From Undaria pinnatifida (Eukaryota; Sar; Phaeophyceae; Laminariales; Alariaceae): a stretch of DNA of 64,000 nt. The stretch is from the NCBI GenBank assembly GCA_012845835.1, contig JABAKD010000030.1, forward strand, positions 1,054,001 to 1,118,000, given 5' to 3'. How positions within the stretch are numbered: position 1 is the first letter of the stretch; each line of letters opens with the position of its first letter. A program made the position numbers and the translations under genes. The notes under the pieces were generated by a model that was not told the origin of the DNA, made no database searches, and saw only the letters and a list, made by a program, of their open reading frames with translations. Below, piece after piece: positions 43,821 through 55,960 of the stretch.

Positions 43821-44039
43821 ATTAAAGAGAGAAATAATCGCTGAAAATGTTTCCCATAATAGTTGGTCTTAAAAGGCATTTTCGGAGATGGAAAGAGGAG
43901 GCAGGGGAGGGTGCTTTTGGGTGAACATCGATGGATGGCGGGGAGGAGGAGCGCATATTTACTTGTGTTTGCTGCTTATTTGTGGCGCATTTTCTTCTTT
44001 TTTTTAGTTAAAACTAGGAAGGGTACATAATACATTAAT
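43821..44039. other. no feature seen
   Basis: AT-richer unique sequence between a LINE fragment and an FB copy. Confidence 0.4.
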
Positions 44040-44990
44040 TAGACTATATAAATTAAAACACTCCAGCTGTTGGATCGAATACTTTGTCGAAACTCGTCTT
44101 TGCAAGTTGTGTGTGATACTTCGATCGCGCGCATTACGCGTTGTGTGTCCTCAATAAGGATATAGGTCGGCGAGTCCCCTTCCAACTACTGTGTACCTAT
44201 CAGGGCCAACAGGGTGATGTTGGGCGGTCTGTGCGCGGAAACTATAAAACCCGTTGCTGAGGGGGTCAAAATCTGACAGCTGTGGAAGGAAATGTACCAA
44301 TTCATCAAGTGAATCCTGTACTTCGAGTAACCGGTGAGGGGAGGGCGAAGTTTTTATGGGCGTGGTGGCCTGATTTTGATCGAAAGAGGGGCGGGAGGGG
44401 GGGAGGGGGGGGAGGGACAGGTCGGGCAGCTCAATTTGTGCGTGGAAACTATATATCCTTCTTGTGGGGGGAGGGGGGGGTGTGGCGGCGGCGGCGGGGG
44501 GGGGGGGGGGGGCGGGGGGGGCTTTAGGTCGCATAGATGTAGGGGTTTGCTTTACGCCTGGTGATAGGTCTAGGCGATGGTGCGGGTGGTGGGGAAGGAG
44601 GGGGCGTTGGGGGCGTGGGGGGGTGGGAATTGCAGCAGCGGCATGGACGGCTCTATAAAGATAATGAGGTGATATCCAGGGCGTGGAAGTGTTTATTACT
44701 CTGTCGGATTTCGATATTGGGTGAGGTGTTTGAGCAAGAGAGAGCGAAGAAAAAAAGAGGGGGGGAGGGGGGGGGGGGTTTCAAGAGGTTTAGGTCACAT
44801 GTAATATCAAAATACACTCCAGCTATGAGGTTAAGGATTTGGTCGAAATTCATATTGGCAACATTGTGTGTGATACTCCGATCGCGCGTATTAATCATAT
44901 ATGTAGGGGCTTGCTATACGCGCGGTGCTGGGTTTAGGCAATCGTGCGGGGTGTAGGGAAGGAGGGGGCGTTGGAGGGGGGGAGGGGGGA
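44040..44990 (+). repeat. FB repeat, isolated full copy
   Basis: Head at 44058 (ACACTCCAGCTGTTGGATCG), G-rich tail at 44395-44520, TCTAGGCGATGG at 44570, GTGTTTATTACTCTGTCGG at 44690, second head at 44812-44895, then GTAGGGGCTTGCTATACGCG. It has no inverted partner nearby, so the unit can exist alone. It confirms the two-head organisation of the palindrome arms. Confidence 0.85.
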
Positions 44991-45479
44991 TGAATGAACA
45001 TTTGCATTAGCCACTATTTCGTCCAACACGTTTATTTGGAAGAAGACAAGTTTCTGCGGGGGGGGGGGGGGGGGGGGGCAGAGCGTAGCAGTAAACAAAC
45101 GTGAGCACGCGCAGTCTAGAGTTTCTTATCTTTTCGGTGGGTATGTGTATGCCAATAAAACAGATCGAACGGTGTATTGAGTGCACACAATGCACTGGCA
45201 AGCATGACGTCAGCATACAACTACTGCTGCTGCTGTAGTTTCTGTTGTGTTCGGTGAGCTCTGGCATCGGTTTTGCGAGGAGCACTGCTGTTTTAAGTGG
45301 CCCTGTAGAATCGACTGCGACATGATACAAAATTACCTTCAACATATAATACGGAGTATGAGAAAACCGGGTATATGAGAAGTATTTCGGCTCGTCGAAC
45401 CTTCTCTTATATCATAGCCACACGTAGTCTGCACTGGATTTTAGCTCCATGCCTCACTGACGGAACATACTTTCGGCGA
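44991..45479. other. no gene seen
   Basis: Contains a run of about 21 G at 45058-45079 and otherwise unique sequence leading into the 181-bp repeats. Confidence 0.4.
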
Positions 45480-46030
45480 TTTGGTTGGCGCATTGAGGTA
45501 CGACCATGAAAGGCTGAAAGGCCTGCAAATTTCTGATTCAATGCGTAATTGGCCGTTTTTGTATGATATGTTGGCGTTATCTATTAGAGGTAGTCAGGAA
45601 ATGAAACCGAGGCATGCGCCTCGGTTCTCAGAAGTCGTGCGGGGTTCTGGTGGGATCTAAAGGAACTTTGGTTGGCGCGTTGAGGTACGACCATGAAAGG
45701 CCTGCAAATTTCTGATTCAATACGTAATTGGCCGTTTTTGTATGATATGTTGGCGTTATCTATTAGAGGTAGTCAGGAAATGAAACCGAGAGGCATGCGC
45801 CTCGGTTCTCAGAAGTCGTCCGGGGTTCTGGTGGGATCTAAAGAAACTTTGGTTGGCGCGTTGAGGTACGACCATGAAAGGCCTGCAAATTTCTGATTCA
45901 ATACGTAGTTGGCCGTTTTTGTATGATATGTTGGCGTTATCTATTAGAGGTAGTCAGGAAATGAAACCGAGAGGCATGCGCCTCGGTTCTCAGAAGTCGT
46001 CCGGGGTTCTGGTGGGATCTAAAGAAACTG
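45480..46030 (+). repeat. 181-bp tandem triplication
   Basis: Three units, starting at about 45482, 45669 and 45850, are nearly identical (GGTTGGCGCGTTGAGGTACG to GTGGGATCTAAAGAAACT). The first has an 8-bp extra duplication. Each carries the near-palindrome CCGAGAGGCATGCGCCTCGG, which could form a hairpin. A 60-67 codon frame (MKGLQISDSIRNWPFLYDML) is open in units 2 and 3 but has no known relative. Confidence 0.9.
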
Positions 46031-46167
46031 CGTCTCTCTTAAGGCTAAGAATGTGAGTACTCTTTTGAGGACCTCTGCTCAATAGGCAGACCTGCAGGGG
46101 ACACTACAGTTAGTTGTGTCCTCGTCCAATGCCTTTACAGCAGCTTAGCTACGCACTTTACACATTT

Positions 46168-46505
<338 letters not shown>

Positions 46506-47335
46506 TGTTGTTGTTCTCACATTAACTCTTGTAAAAATCTAGAGTCCGTGGTCACACAGAAAAAGGTGCTGGAGACCTAGGAAGATACGCGAAGCCAAAT
46601 GAAATAATAGTTCGTCCGGGAAGTACGACGCTTTCCGGCTTAAAACGCACGATACGAAGAAGGCGCACAAGTGAAAAGATCCAGTGTGCAAACTGAAATC
46701 ACATGGCCGCGGGTATCCACTCAACTACAGCATAGAGTTCCCCCGTTCCCACAATTAACCAACTCGCGGCTACAAACTACAGCGGTTGGGCTGCCTGCAC
46801 CGCACGAACCGTACAGTAATCGTGAGCACAGACGAACACGCCTCCCTGTCGTCTGGAGTGCTGTCAGAGTGACGACCCGCGAGCAGGCAGTGAAACAAGA
46901 GCAACCGAACCAAAAACCACAATACAAATATCAATTATCGCCCCGCCTTCCCGAGTTATTTGACAGGCTGCAGCGCAGCTTACCAAGCCCGTGCCTGAAA
47001 ATTGAAAATTGCGGGGAGTCGTTCCCCATGAAGGGTATACAATTCTTCTACCAACTCTACAAAATTCAGTGACGTAAGTAACCCGTTGTACTACTTCCTC
47101 GTTAAAAATCCTGAAAAAAAGACGATCGCTGCCCTCGTGATGATGGTGCGCATGCGGGTCGTGGGTCTCTGTGTGCCATCCTCCTGCTGTGGTTCTCCAT
47201 GGCCGCCTCATCGCCTTAGCTCACTCGGCCCGCTCCTTGGCACTTGCTCTCGTTGACACGTAATTCCAATCGGTTCCCCTTCTCCACCGTTCCAAAAAAA
47301 CAAAATGCTCCACGCGTCTTGCGGTGCTGATCTGA
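46506..47335 (-). mobile_element. X element copy 3, uninterrupted
   Basis: On + it reads GTTGTTGTTCTCACATTAAC, AGTCCGTGGTCACACAG, and so on to CACGCGTCTTGCGGTGCTGA at the 5' end. It contains both sites that are split in copies 1 and 2 (the rc of TTGTTTCACTGCCTGC, and TAGTTGAGTGGATACC). It is the reference full-length X (~830 bp). It has no long conserved open frame, so it is probably non-autonomous. Confidence 0.85.
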
Positions 47336-47650
47336 AAAAAAAATAATCGCCTTAAGGGAGAGTTCAATCCTTCTCTTCCCCGCCCGCCGGCGGCCAGTCG
47401 CCCTCCTCCTTCGTCGTCGAATCCAACCTCCTGCCGGCGCAGTCCCCTCCACGCAAACCGAGACTGCGCCGTAGCGTGGCTCGTGGTGTCGCCTGCCTCC
47501 GCGCTCGAGCATCCCGATTAAGCATTGATTGCTGCTCCGCCGCTGCTGCCTAAAAAGACGCGCGAATCGTAGGTGATCATGCCTAACGCACCAGGTACGA
47601 CCCAACTCTACCGCCACGCCTAAGCCTCGTGGCTACACACCGAATCAAGA
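47336..47650 (-). other. unrecognised Arg-rich open stretch
   Basis: Part of a - frame at 47617-47216 (NQCLIGMLERGGRRHHEPRY, then Arg-rich). It may be a host exon or an X 5' extension not present in the other copies. Confidence 0.2.
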
Positions 47651-49258
47651 AGGTTGTTGTTGTTGTTGTTCTCGCAGCAGTAGCTCGCATAATCAAGTCC
47701 GTGGTCACAGGACAGGCTCCAGTCACTCTGGAGCTGAGGAATACCCCAAGGAAAACACACACAACCCAAGGTGGTACACGCATATATCACAGCTGACGCA
47801 ATTCATGCCTGCACCAGAAACATATGAAAGTGAAATCGGGAGTCAGTCTACAATGTGCCAGGTCAATACCGGTGCATACGTCTCACTACTCACGCCTGGA
47901 GAAACCAACTATCTATTCCGATTGCCACCTGAGTAAGACTACCGCGTATATACTACACGTAGTATTTAACACTACGCATACGCACGACAGGCGTAAGTCA
48001 ATTGGAGAAAAGAAACACAGAAAAAAAAACAAGATAAAGGAAAGGAAAGAAGAGATAAGAAAGCGAAACAAAACGAGCAATGAAAGAAAGAGAAGACAGA
48101 AAAGAAAATCAAGAAAAGACAAGACACGAAGAGAAAGCAAGCCAAGGAAAAAAGAAGAGAAAAAAGAAAAAAGAAGAAAAGAAAGAAAAATGTCATACTA
48201 TCAGACCCTAGGAACTAGCTAAGGATGGCATTGGGCTCACAGAGGGTATCACGTCCATCATCAATGGCACCTGGGAGAGAACGCAACATGGCGAAGAAGT
48301 CAGGGCGGTCTTATGCTATCTTGTGACGGCCATTAGAAGGCCCACAACTTTCAGTACGATGATGGCCAAACCCAGACTTCAGTCTCGTGGGCATGACACC
48401 CCTCCTCCCCCCCCCCCCCCCCCCCTTCCTCCTTCCCCCCCTGCCCCCCTCCCCCCCTCTCCCCCTCCCCCCCCCCCCCCGCCCGCCCCTTCCCCGTTCC
48501 CCCGGCCGCTTAGAGATGCCAACGGTGGATGACGCTGCCGCAGCCTTTGCGCGTCGCTCTGCAGCTTTGCGTCTCTCCGTTTCATGCCAATTCCGCATGA
48601 ACAACTCGGCTCCCTCCTCTACTCTTCGAAACCATCTGCCAGCCTTCTGAGCAGTCTTTCGCCATCCTTCGAATTTCATTCCAAAGACCGACATATCCCC
48701 CTTCAGATGATCCATCCAGTCTTTCTCTTGCTCCCCTGAGTAGCCCTTACCCCCAACAAACTCCCCAAACATCACCCTCTGTGGCAGACGCTCCTCCCCC
48801 ATGCGTGCTACGAATCCCGCAAACAATATCTTACGTTTGCGCACTATCGCCTCAACGCTCCCGGAATCTGTCTTGGCAAGCGCGTCGGCGTACGATAGGG
48901 TGTCGTCGTCGCGCTTGCGTTTCCGCCATCCAAGGCATCGGAGGAGCATGGAGCGGTGAACCCGTCGTGGCCTGTCATAGTCAGGCTTCTTCGGGCTCCA
49001 CGTCATGCAACCGTACAGCAGTGTCTCGACCACCTCAGCTTTCAGCAACCGCACCTTCAACCGTAAGCGCACACCCGGGCGATCATAGATTCGCATCTTG
49101 TACCGCTGGAAGCACGCCCAGGCCCTCTGAAGACGCCGCGTCATTTCAATGCTAAGGTCTCTGTCTGCGGTGATAGCCCCGCCCAAGTACACAAACTGGA
49201 TTGCTTGTTTGTATACCTGGCCGGCTGCATTGATTGATCGTGAAGGACACCTTTCCCC
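47651..49258 (-). mobile_element. LINE copy C, 5'-truncated
   Basis: GTT tail at 47655. UTR with purine tract at 48005-48190. G-rich ORF end at 48400-48505. The ORF C-terminal half runs to about 49240 ([56 protein letters not shown]). It breaks at GAAGGACACCTTTCCCCCC, within the segment before YADD, so the RT core is missing. Confidence 0.88.
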
Positions 49259-49404
49259 CCAAAGTATAATTTCTTGAGGGCGTGTCCGGCCTTTCACCCG
49301 CCGTATATACATGAGTGCTGGACAGACGTTATGGTAAATCTATAGTTCAGAAATGACTGAGATTTGGTGAAATATAGTCTCAAATATGAAGGACATTTCT
49401 TATT
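49259..49404. other. unique sequence between LINE C and the hairpin cluster
   Basis: No gene seen. Confidence 0.4.
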
Positions 49405-49592
49405 ATGCAGTCGAATTTGGCAGTCGAAAACGGCCTTTTTCGACTAAAGCCCAAATCGGGCTTTCTTACGCAGTCGAAAAAGGGCTTTTTCGACTCAACT
49501 TTTTTTAACTGAGAATTCCGACTGGCGGATCCAGTCGAAAAACTTGACTTTTTCGACTGGATCCGTCAGGCGAAAAACTCATTCGAAAAAAA
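49405..49592. repeat. cluster of GTCGAAAA/TTTTCGAC hairpins
   Basis: Three successive inverted repeats. The strongest, at about 49528-49565, pairs GGATCCAGTCGAAAAA with its exact complement across a 6-base loop, and extends about five more pairs with one mismatch. A reversed relative of the cluster lies at 51655-51735. Confidence 0.85.
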
Positions 49593-49785
49593 AATAAATG
49601 TGTTTTTTGAACCGATCGCATCGCTCATCCCACCACCAAACACACACCCACACGGCCACACACTCATACCAAGTACCACACTGCAGTATCATACACGGCG
49701 CTGACGCTGGCTTGGCTATCACACCTCCTGTTGATTCTCGCATCAAGTCAGCGTGGCGCATTCCTAGTTTTTCTCGCCAGCAGCG

Positions 49786-51031
49786 TGTTGTTGTTGTTTT
49801 CACATTATTAACTCGCATAATCAAGTCCGTGGTCACAGGACAGGCTCCAGTCACTCTGGAGCTGAGGAATACCCCAAGGAAAAACACACACAACCCAAGG
49901 TGGTACACGCATATATCACAGCTGACGCAATTCATGCCTCCACCAGAAACATATAAAAGTGAAATCGGGAGTCAGTCTACGATGTGCCAGGTCCAGGCCG
50001 GTGCATACGTCTCACTACTCACGCGTGGAGAAACCAAATATTCCGATTGCCACCCAAGTAAGACTACCACGTATATAATACACGTAGTATCCATCACTAT
50101 GCATACGCACGACAGGTATTAATAAGTCGATTGGAGAAAAAGAAACAAAGAAAAGAAAAGAAGATAGAGGAAAGGAAAGAAAAGAGAAGAAAAACGAAAC
50201 AAGACGAAAAAGGCAAGCAAAGAGAAGAAAAACACAAGAAAAGAAAGAAAAGACAAGACAAGAAAGCAAGGAAAGAAGAAGAAGAGAAGAAAAAGAAAAA
50301 GAAAGAGAACGAGAAAAGAAAGAAAAATGTCATACTAGCAGACCCTAGGAACTGGCTAAGAATGGCATTGGGCTAACAGAGGGTATCACGTCCATCATCA
50401 ATTGCACCTGGGAGAGAACGCAACATGGCGAAGAGGTCAGGGCGGTCTTATGCTATCTTGTGACGGCCATTAGAAGGCCCACAACTTTCAATACGATGAT
50501 GACCAAACCCAGACTTCAGTCTCTTGGGCATGACGCTCCCCCTTCCGCCCCTCCCCCCTTCCTCCCTTTCCCCCTCCCCGCTCCCCCCCTCCCCCAGTCC
50601 CCTCCCCGCCCCCCCCCCCCTTCCCCCTCCCCCCGGCCGCTTAAAGATGCCAACGGTGGATGACGCTGCCGCCGCCTTTGCGCGTCGCTCTGCAGCTTTG
50701 CGTCTCTCCGTTTCATGCCAATTCCGCATGAACAACTCGGCTCCCTCCTCTACTCTTCGAAACCATCTGCCAGCCTTCTGAGCAGTCTTTCGCCATCCTT
50801 CGAATTTCATTCCAAAGACCGACATATCCTCCTTCAGATGATCCATCCAGTCTTTCTCTTGCTCCCCTGAGTAGCCCTTACCCCCAACAAACTCCCCAAA
50901 CATCACCCTCTGTGACAGACGCTCCTCCCCCATGCGTGCCACGAATCCCGCAAACAAAATCCTCCGTTTGCGCACTATCACCTCAACGCCCTCGGAATCT
51001 GTCTGGGCAAGCGCGTCGGCGTACGATAGGG
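49786..51031 (-). mobile_element. LINE copy D, 5'-truncated
   Basis: GTT tail at 49788. UTR purine tract at 50140-50325. G-rich ORF end at 50545-50635. The C-terminal 177 codons are open ([40 protein letters not shown]). It stops at CGTACGATAGGGT, next to a SINE. Confidence 0.88.
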
Positions 51032-51032
51032 T

Positions 51033-51344
51033 ACCGGTCGCCCCGGTGGCGTATCAGGTTATCCTCGAGCCTGGTATAGGTCAGTTTCGTGAGTTCGAGC
51101 CCCGCCGAGTGCATACTCGTATAAATTCGTCGGGACTTTTTGTTGTGCACAAATTGACTTGTGGAAAGCGAGAGAGCGTGAGTTAGCAACATTCGATGAA
51201 AAATCGACGAGCAGTGGGATTGCTGAACCCTATGCGCGATAAAAATTGAAGGCAAGAACCGGGATGACACCTGTGACCACGGCTTGTCCAGATGCTGGAA
51301 AGTGAAAGTGTGCAAAGAAAAAAAAAAAAAAAAAAAAAAAAAAA
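51033..51344 (+). mobile_element. tRNA-derived SINE (T), copy 1
   Basis: Pol III A box TGGCGTATCAGG at 51047-51058 and B box GTTCGAGCCC at 51093-51102 sit in a tRNA-like head of about 75 bp. A unique body and a 27-A tail (51318-51344) follow. The body carries CTGTGACCACGG, a word shared with LINE and X 3' ends. Needs a LINE to move. Confidence 0.85.
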
Positions 51345-52300
51345 GGGTGTATCACACGACGGCAGCAGCGCGCGGTCTCGATCCCATGCTGCCAACAACG
51401 GCTGCGGCTGCTGTAACTTTGGCGACTCTCGGCTGAATGCAACTCCACGAACGTAGCTTTGGCGGCTTTCGGCTAAGCCCAAAGCCACCAACTCGCTGGG
51501 ACGAGGGTTCGCCGAGCCGTTGCTCGCGGAGAAAGGGCGAACCACAGAGCTGCCAACCGATTTCGACTGCTGTACAGCGCAGTACTCCCTCACAAGAACC
51601 GCCTCTAGGAAGAGCACAAAAACTATAAAATCGACTCGACTGACGGCAAGAAGAAGGACCAGAAGAATCTGGTCGAAAAAAAGTCCAGTCGAAAAGGACC
51701 GTTTTCGACTGGCGGAATCCGACTGCATAAGAAATGGCGTAAAGGCTAAGAATTTGTGTTGAGTTCATGGAATATAAAAATTAATTTCAAATCAAGAAGT
51801 AAGTGCAAGGGGCTTGGCAGACAAAAAATCCAAGTAGTCACCGTAGCCCGAAGAACAAGAAACGGCCCAGACACTACTCAAGGCCACAGTAGGCTCCCAC
51901 CCACCCACAACAATCAAACTGCCTTTTCCCCAAAATCGACCTCGTCGCGCCATTGTATTGTTAGCTGCTGTTTTTTGTTCATGTTTTTCTTGCGTCTTTA
52001 TATTTTTTCCAAACTAACTATTATTATTATTATTATTGTTGGTTGGATATGTTTCTCGCCAAGATACGAAAATCTTGAATATTGCAACATATTTTTCTAC
52101 TGCCCTGCGGCCGAGTCAGTGCGAGCGTGCCTGCTTGTTGTGTTTTTGCCTGTACGCCACAGACAAAGAGGGTTGATTGTTGTTGTGTCCTCTCTACACT
52201 GCAGGCCCTTTTGGAGGATAATTTGCGTACCTCGTCGTCGACCATCACTGCTGCATCGTGGCAGACCATTCGCGGCGTTGAGGGTCCGCGGTATTGACTC
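51345..52300. other. unique segment with a mirrored hairpin; no gene recognised
   Basis: At 51655-51735 lies CCAGTCGAAAAGGACCG / TTTTCGACTGG, then GACTGCATAAGAAATG. It is the reverse of the arrangement at 49390-49470, so the two could be ends of one older element now interrupted by LINE D and the SINE. No supported frames. Confidence 0.5.
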
Positions 52301-52362
52301 TATTCCACGAGGTTGAGGACCTCACGGCACTTGTCGAGTTGAAATGGGAAGGAGGTAGTTGT

Positions 52363-52673
<311 letters not shown>

Positions 52674-52770
52674 TTTCTGACATTAACTACTCGTAGCATA
52701 ATCTAGTCTGTGGTCACAGGACAGGCTTCAGTCTCTCTGGAGCGGAAGAATGTCTCAGACGAGGGTGCAC
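52674..52770 (-). mobile_element. LINE-related 3' fragment attached to the long AAC tract
   Basis: TTTCTGACATTAACTACTCG, TAGTCTGTGGTCACAGGAC, CAGTCTCTCTGGAGC. Diverged from copies A-D. Confidence 0.75.
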
Positions 52771-52822
52771 GCGGATCTGAATCCAGAACACCACACTACC
52801 CCCCCTATATTACTCCCTATAT

Positions 52823-53123
52823 AACCGGTCGCCCCGGTGGCGTATGAGGTTATCCTCGAGCCTGGTATAATAAATCAGTTTCGTGAGGTCGAATCCCCCT
52901 CGTATATATTCGTGTGGAAACTTTTTCTTGTGCGCAAATTGTCTTGCGGAAAGCGCGAGAAGGCGAGTGAGTTAGCAACACTCGATCAAAATCGACGAGC
53001 AGTCGGATTGATGGACCCCATGAGCGATAAAAATTGAAGGCAAAAACCGGGGGGAAGAAGGGACGACACCTGTGACCACGGATTGTCCAGAAGCTGGAAA
53101 GTAGAAGCGTGTGAAAAAAAAAT
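52823..53123 (+). mobile_element. tRNA-derived SINE (T), copy 2
   Basis: A box TGGCGTATGAGG at 52838-52849, B box GGTCGAATCCC at 52887-52897. Same body as copy 1, including CTGTGACCACGGATTGTCC and a short A tail at 53114-53123. About 85-90 % identical by eye to copy 1. Confidence 0.85.
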
Positions 53124-53191
53124 GGAAGGCCGAAATAATTTTTTTTTTTTTGTGTTTTTTGTTTGTCTTACATGCCTGCAGACGCTGTTCT

Positions 53192-53192
53192 A

Positions 53193-53289
<97 letters not shown>

Positions 53290-53357
53290 CTCACATTAAC
53301 TCGCATAATCAAGTCCGTGGTCACAGGACAGGCTCCAGTCACTCTGGAGCTGAATAA
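53192..53357 (-). mobile_element. minimal LINE 3' end with (AAC)n tail
   Basis: GTT run at 53193-53289, then only 68 bp of LINE (CTCACATTAACTCGCATAAT to CTGGAGCTGAATAAC). Extreme truncation. Confidence 0.85.
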
Positions 53358-53944
53358 CACCATCCTTAGCCAGTTCCTAGGGTCTGCTAGTATGACATTT
53401 TTCTTTCTTTTCTTTTTCTATTTCTTTTCCCTTTTTTTCTCTTCTTCTTTCCTTGCTTTCTTGTCTTGTCTTTTCTTGCTTTTCTTGTGTTTTTCTTCTC
53501 TTTGCTTGCCTTTTTGGTCTTGTTTCGTTTTGATTCTCTTTTCTTTCCTTTCCTTTATCTTCTTTTCTTTCCTTTGTTTCTTTTTCTCCAATTGACTCAT
53601 CAATGCCTGTCGTGCGTATGCGTAGTGATAGATACTACGTGTAATATATACGGAGTACGTGGTAGTCTTCCCTGGGTGGCAATCGGAATATTTGGTTTCT
53701 CCAGGCGTGAGTAGTGAGACGTATGCACCGGCCTGGACCTGGCACATCGTAGACTGACTCCCGATTTCAGTTTTATATGTTTCTGGTGGAGGCATGAATT
53801 GCGTCAGCTGTGATATATGCGTGTACCGCCTTGGGTTGTGTGTGTTTTTCCCTGGGGTATTCCTCAGCTCCAGAGTGACTGGAGCCTGTCCTGTGACCAC
53901 GCGCTTGATTATGCGAGTTAATGTGAGAAACAACAACAACACCC
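53358..53944 (+). mobile_element. LINE 3' UTR copy, + orientation
   Basis: Begins CATCCTTAGCCAGTTCCTAG, has the (TTTTC)n tract at 53400-53590, then CTGTGACCACGCGCTTG, GTTAATGTGAG and an AAC tail at 53930-53942. Nearly the same boundaries as the nested fragment at 27337-27945, which starts about 20 bp earlier. Confidence 0.85.
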
Positions 53945-54545
53945 CCCTGGGGGAAAAAAGCACAAACAAACCAAAGATGGTACGCGCATCTATCACAGCT
54001 GACGCAATTCATGCCTCCACCGGAAACATATAAAATGTGAAATCTGGAGTCAGCGTACGATGTGCCAGGTCCATACTGGTGCATACGTCTCACTACTCGC
54101 GCCTGGAAAAACCGACTATACCGCGTGCCACCCTAGAAAGACTACGAAGACCACTGATAGGGACAGCTCACGCTATACCTACAACGGGATCCGAAGGGTG
54201 CGCCAGCTAGCGTTGGGCTGCGAAAGCAACTGAGTTAAATCGACCCACGACGCGTATGAAATTACGTGGAAGTGTGGTGAGCTGGAGCTTTATTTTTCCC
54301 CATCCGCCGGAGGATTTGAAAAAAAAAAAAAACTACCACGTATATATTGCACCTAGTACTTATCACTACGCACACGCACGACAGCCGCAAGTAAATTAGA
54401 GAAAAAAAAAAGGAAAGAAGATAAGGGAAAGAGGACACAAAAAAGCGAAAAACGAAAAAGGAGAGGAAACAAAAGAAAAGACATCAAAAGCAAGAAAAAA
54501 CAAGGAAAGAAGAGGAAGCGAGGGAAGGAAAAGATAAAAAAAGGG
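53945..54545 (-). mobile_element. LINE 3' UTR copy, split by an S element
   Basis: Starts GGGAAAAAAGCACAAAC, carries ACGCAATTCATGCCTCCACC, and ends in the purine tract near 54540. It is interrupted after AAAGACTAC at 54145 and resumes ACTACCACGTATATATT at 54332. Confidence 0.8.
54145..54332 (+). mobile_element. S element, 5'-truncated, + orientation
   Basis: GAAGACCACTGATAGGGAC to CCGCCGGAGGATTTG, then about 14 A. ACTAC is repeated at both borders (54141-54145 and 54332-54336), consistent with a short target duplication. Confidence 0.85.
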
Positions 54546-55110
54546 GTCACCCTAGAACATACCTATGTACATGTATCTGGCGTCTGCTACTTCTTGGCGT
54601 TCAACATTCCGGTTTGTTTTTTGTATACATAGACTATATGCCGAGTGTATGTTCGGAATGCAAGGCGAATAAACAGGAACTAAAACACATACTATTAATA
54701 GTACTCAAGACAAATCGACGTACCCAAATCAACCCAACTGACTCCACTACCTCTTCGACGTCGAGCGCCGCCCGGTTCTGCTAACAGCGTAAGGCGTTTT
54801 TGCCCGTACACCCTGACCTCCACGCCCGCTATCCTTATTTCCTACAGTATCAACTCCCCACCCGTCATCCTCATTTTTTTCCTCCTCTCTACCTTCCTCC
54901 TCTTCCTCCTCCTCTTCTTCTACGTTTTCTCCCTCTCTCCCCTCGTTCTCTCCTATTAGTTCGTCCTCCTCCTCATCCACCCCCTCTTCGTTCTCCGCGT
55001 CCTCGTCTTCCCCGTCCTCCTTCTCGTCGCCCCGCTCGTCCTCCTCGTCGTCGCCCTCATGCTCCTCCCCCTCCTCCTCCTCCTCCTCCTCTTCCTCTTC
55101 CTATTCGTCG
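54546..55110. other. unique sequence, then a CTC/TCC pyrimidine tract
   Basis: 54546-54800 shows nothing. 54870-55105 is dominated by CTCCTC and TCGTCC words. It reads as an acidic Glu/Asp-rich stretch on the - strand and could be the low-complexity 3' part of the zinc-finger relic. Confidence 0.5.
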
Positions 55111-55114
55111 AACT

Positions 55115-55960
55115 ATGGATTTCGATGGGAACGCCGCTTGGTTGCTGTCGGTTTCCCCTTCCCCCCCTTCCACAATATATCTTGCGGGGTCGAAACGTCA
55201 CACTGGTTCCATTCATGAGGCGCTTTCGTGACCAAATTGACTGCATCCTCTCCTTCACGGCTACTTTCTATGACTCGCTCACGTCGTACTTGGCTCGGAA
55301 TGCCAAAGACACGAGATCCTTGGACCTCACGGCGACGGCCGCTTCGTGTCCCGTCCGCACGTGGTGGGCAACAGAGTACGTCCACATCCAACGGTGATCA
55401 TTGCAAAAAAGGCACTTGAGAGGCACGTTAGTGCACGGCGAATGCTTGCTACCTTTCGACTCCGTATTCAGGCTGAGCATGGCGGGGGTGTTTCGCTCGT
55501 CCCCCCTTGCAGCGAAACTTCAGCTAGAGAACACGCTAGGCGCCTTTTTTTCCCTTCGGATGCACATGTACCCATGTCTTGTAGGCCCCCACACCCGCCA
55601 CGACACAAAAGCCGCATGTGTTGCTCTCCTGCATGGCCTGTGGAATGCACGCCGATTTTGTACACGCACGAACAACGGAATTTAATCGCAAATCGAAGCA
55701 ATACCGAATAGGGCAGACTTGCCATGGCTAGAGTGTTCGAGGCAGTGCGATACGCCCGACCAAACAAAACACTACGCGTGGGTTTGCATGGGCACATAAT
55801 TGTGCGAAGAAGGCAGACAGCGCGTGCCTTGGTCTCCTTGAGGTGCCCCCCAACGTGTTGCCGCAGTTCACGTGCAACCACCTCCGTTTTGCAGGCCGGA
55901 TACTCGAACCGCCCCAGGAGCAGAGGATGCGGGTACATCCTCTGATGTCCGAGCCGCATC
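55115..55960 (-). pseudogene. broken multi-zinc-finger protein, possibly transposon-associated
   Basis: Three finger-like blocks can be read on the - strand in order, but in different frames. Near 55900, YPACKTEVVARELRQHVGGH. Near 55630-55540, TCGFCVVAGVGAYKTWVHV, then a stop. Near 55430-55360, CTNVPLKCLFCNDHRWMW followed by TYSVAHHVRTGH, a CxxC...HxxxxxH arrangement. From memory, this order recurs in proteins linked to KDZ-type transposons and orphan zinc-finger genes of algae and fungi. Introns could explain some frame changes, but the in-frame stop after the second block suggests decay. Confidence 0.5.

Noticed and set aside
45480-46030. 5S rRNA or snRNA repeat array
   Set aside because: No internal promoter boxes or conserved rRNA/snRNA words could be found in the 181-bp unit.
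54747-55258. Acidic Glu-rich or Arg-rich protein as a separate gene
   Set aside because: Produced by a CTC/TCC pyrimidine tract; at most the low-complexity end of the zinc-finger relic.
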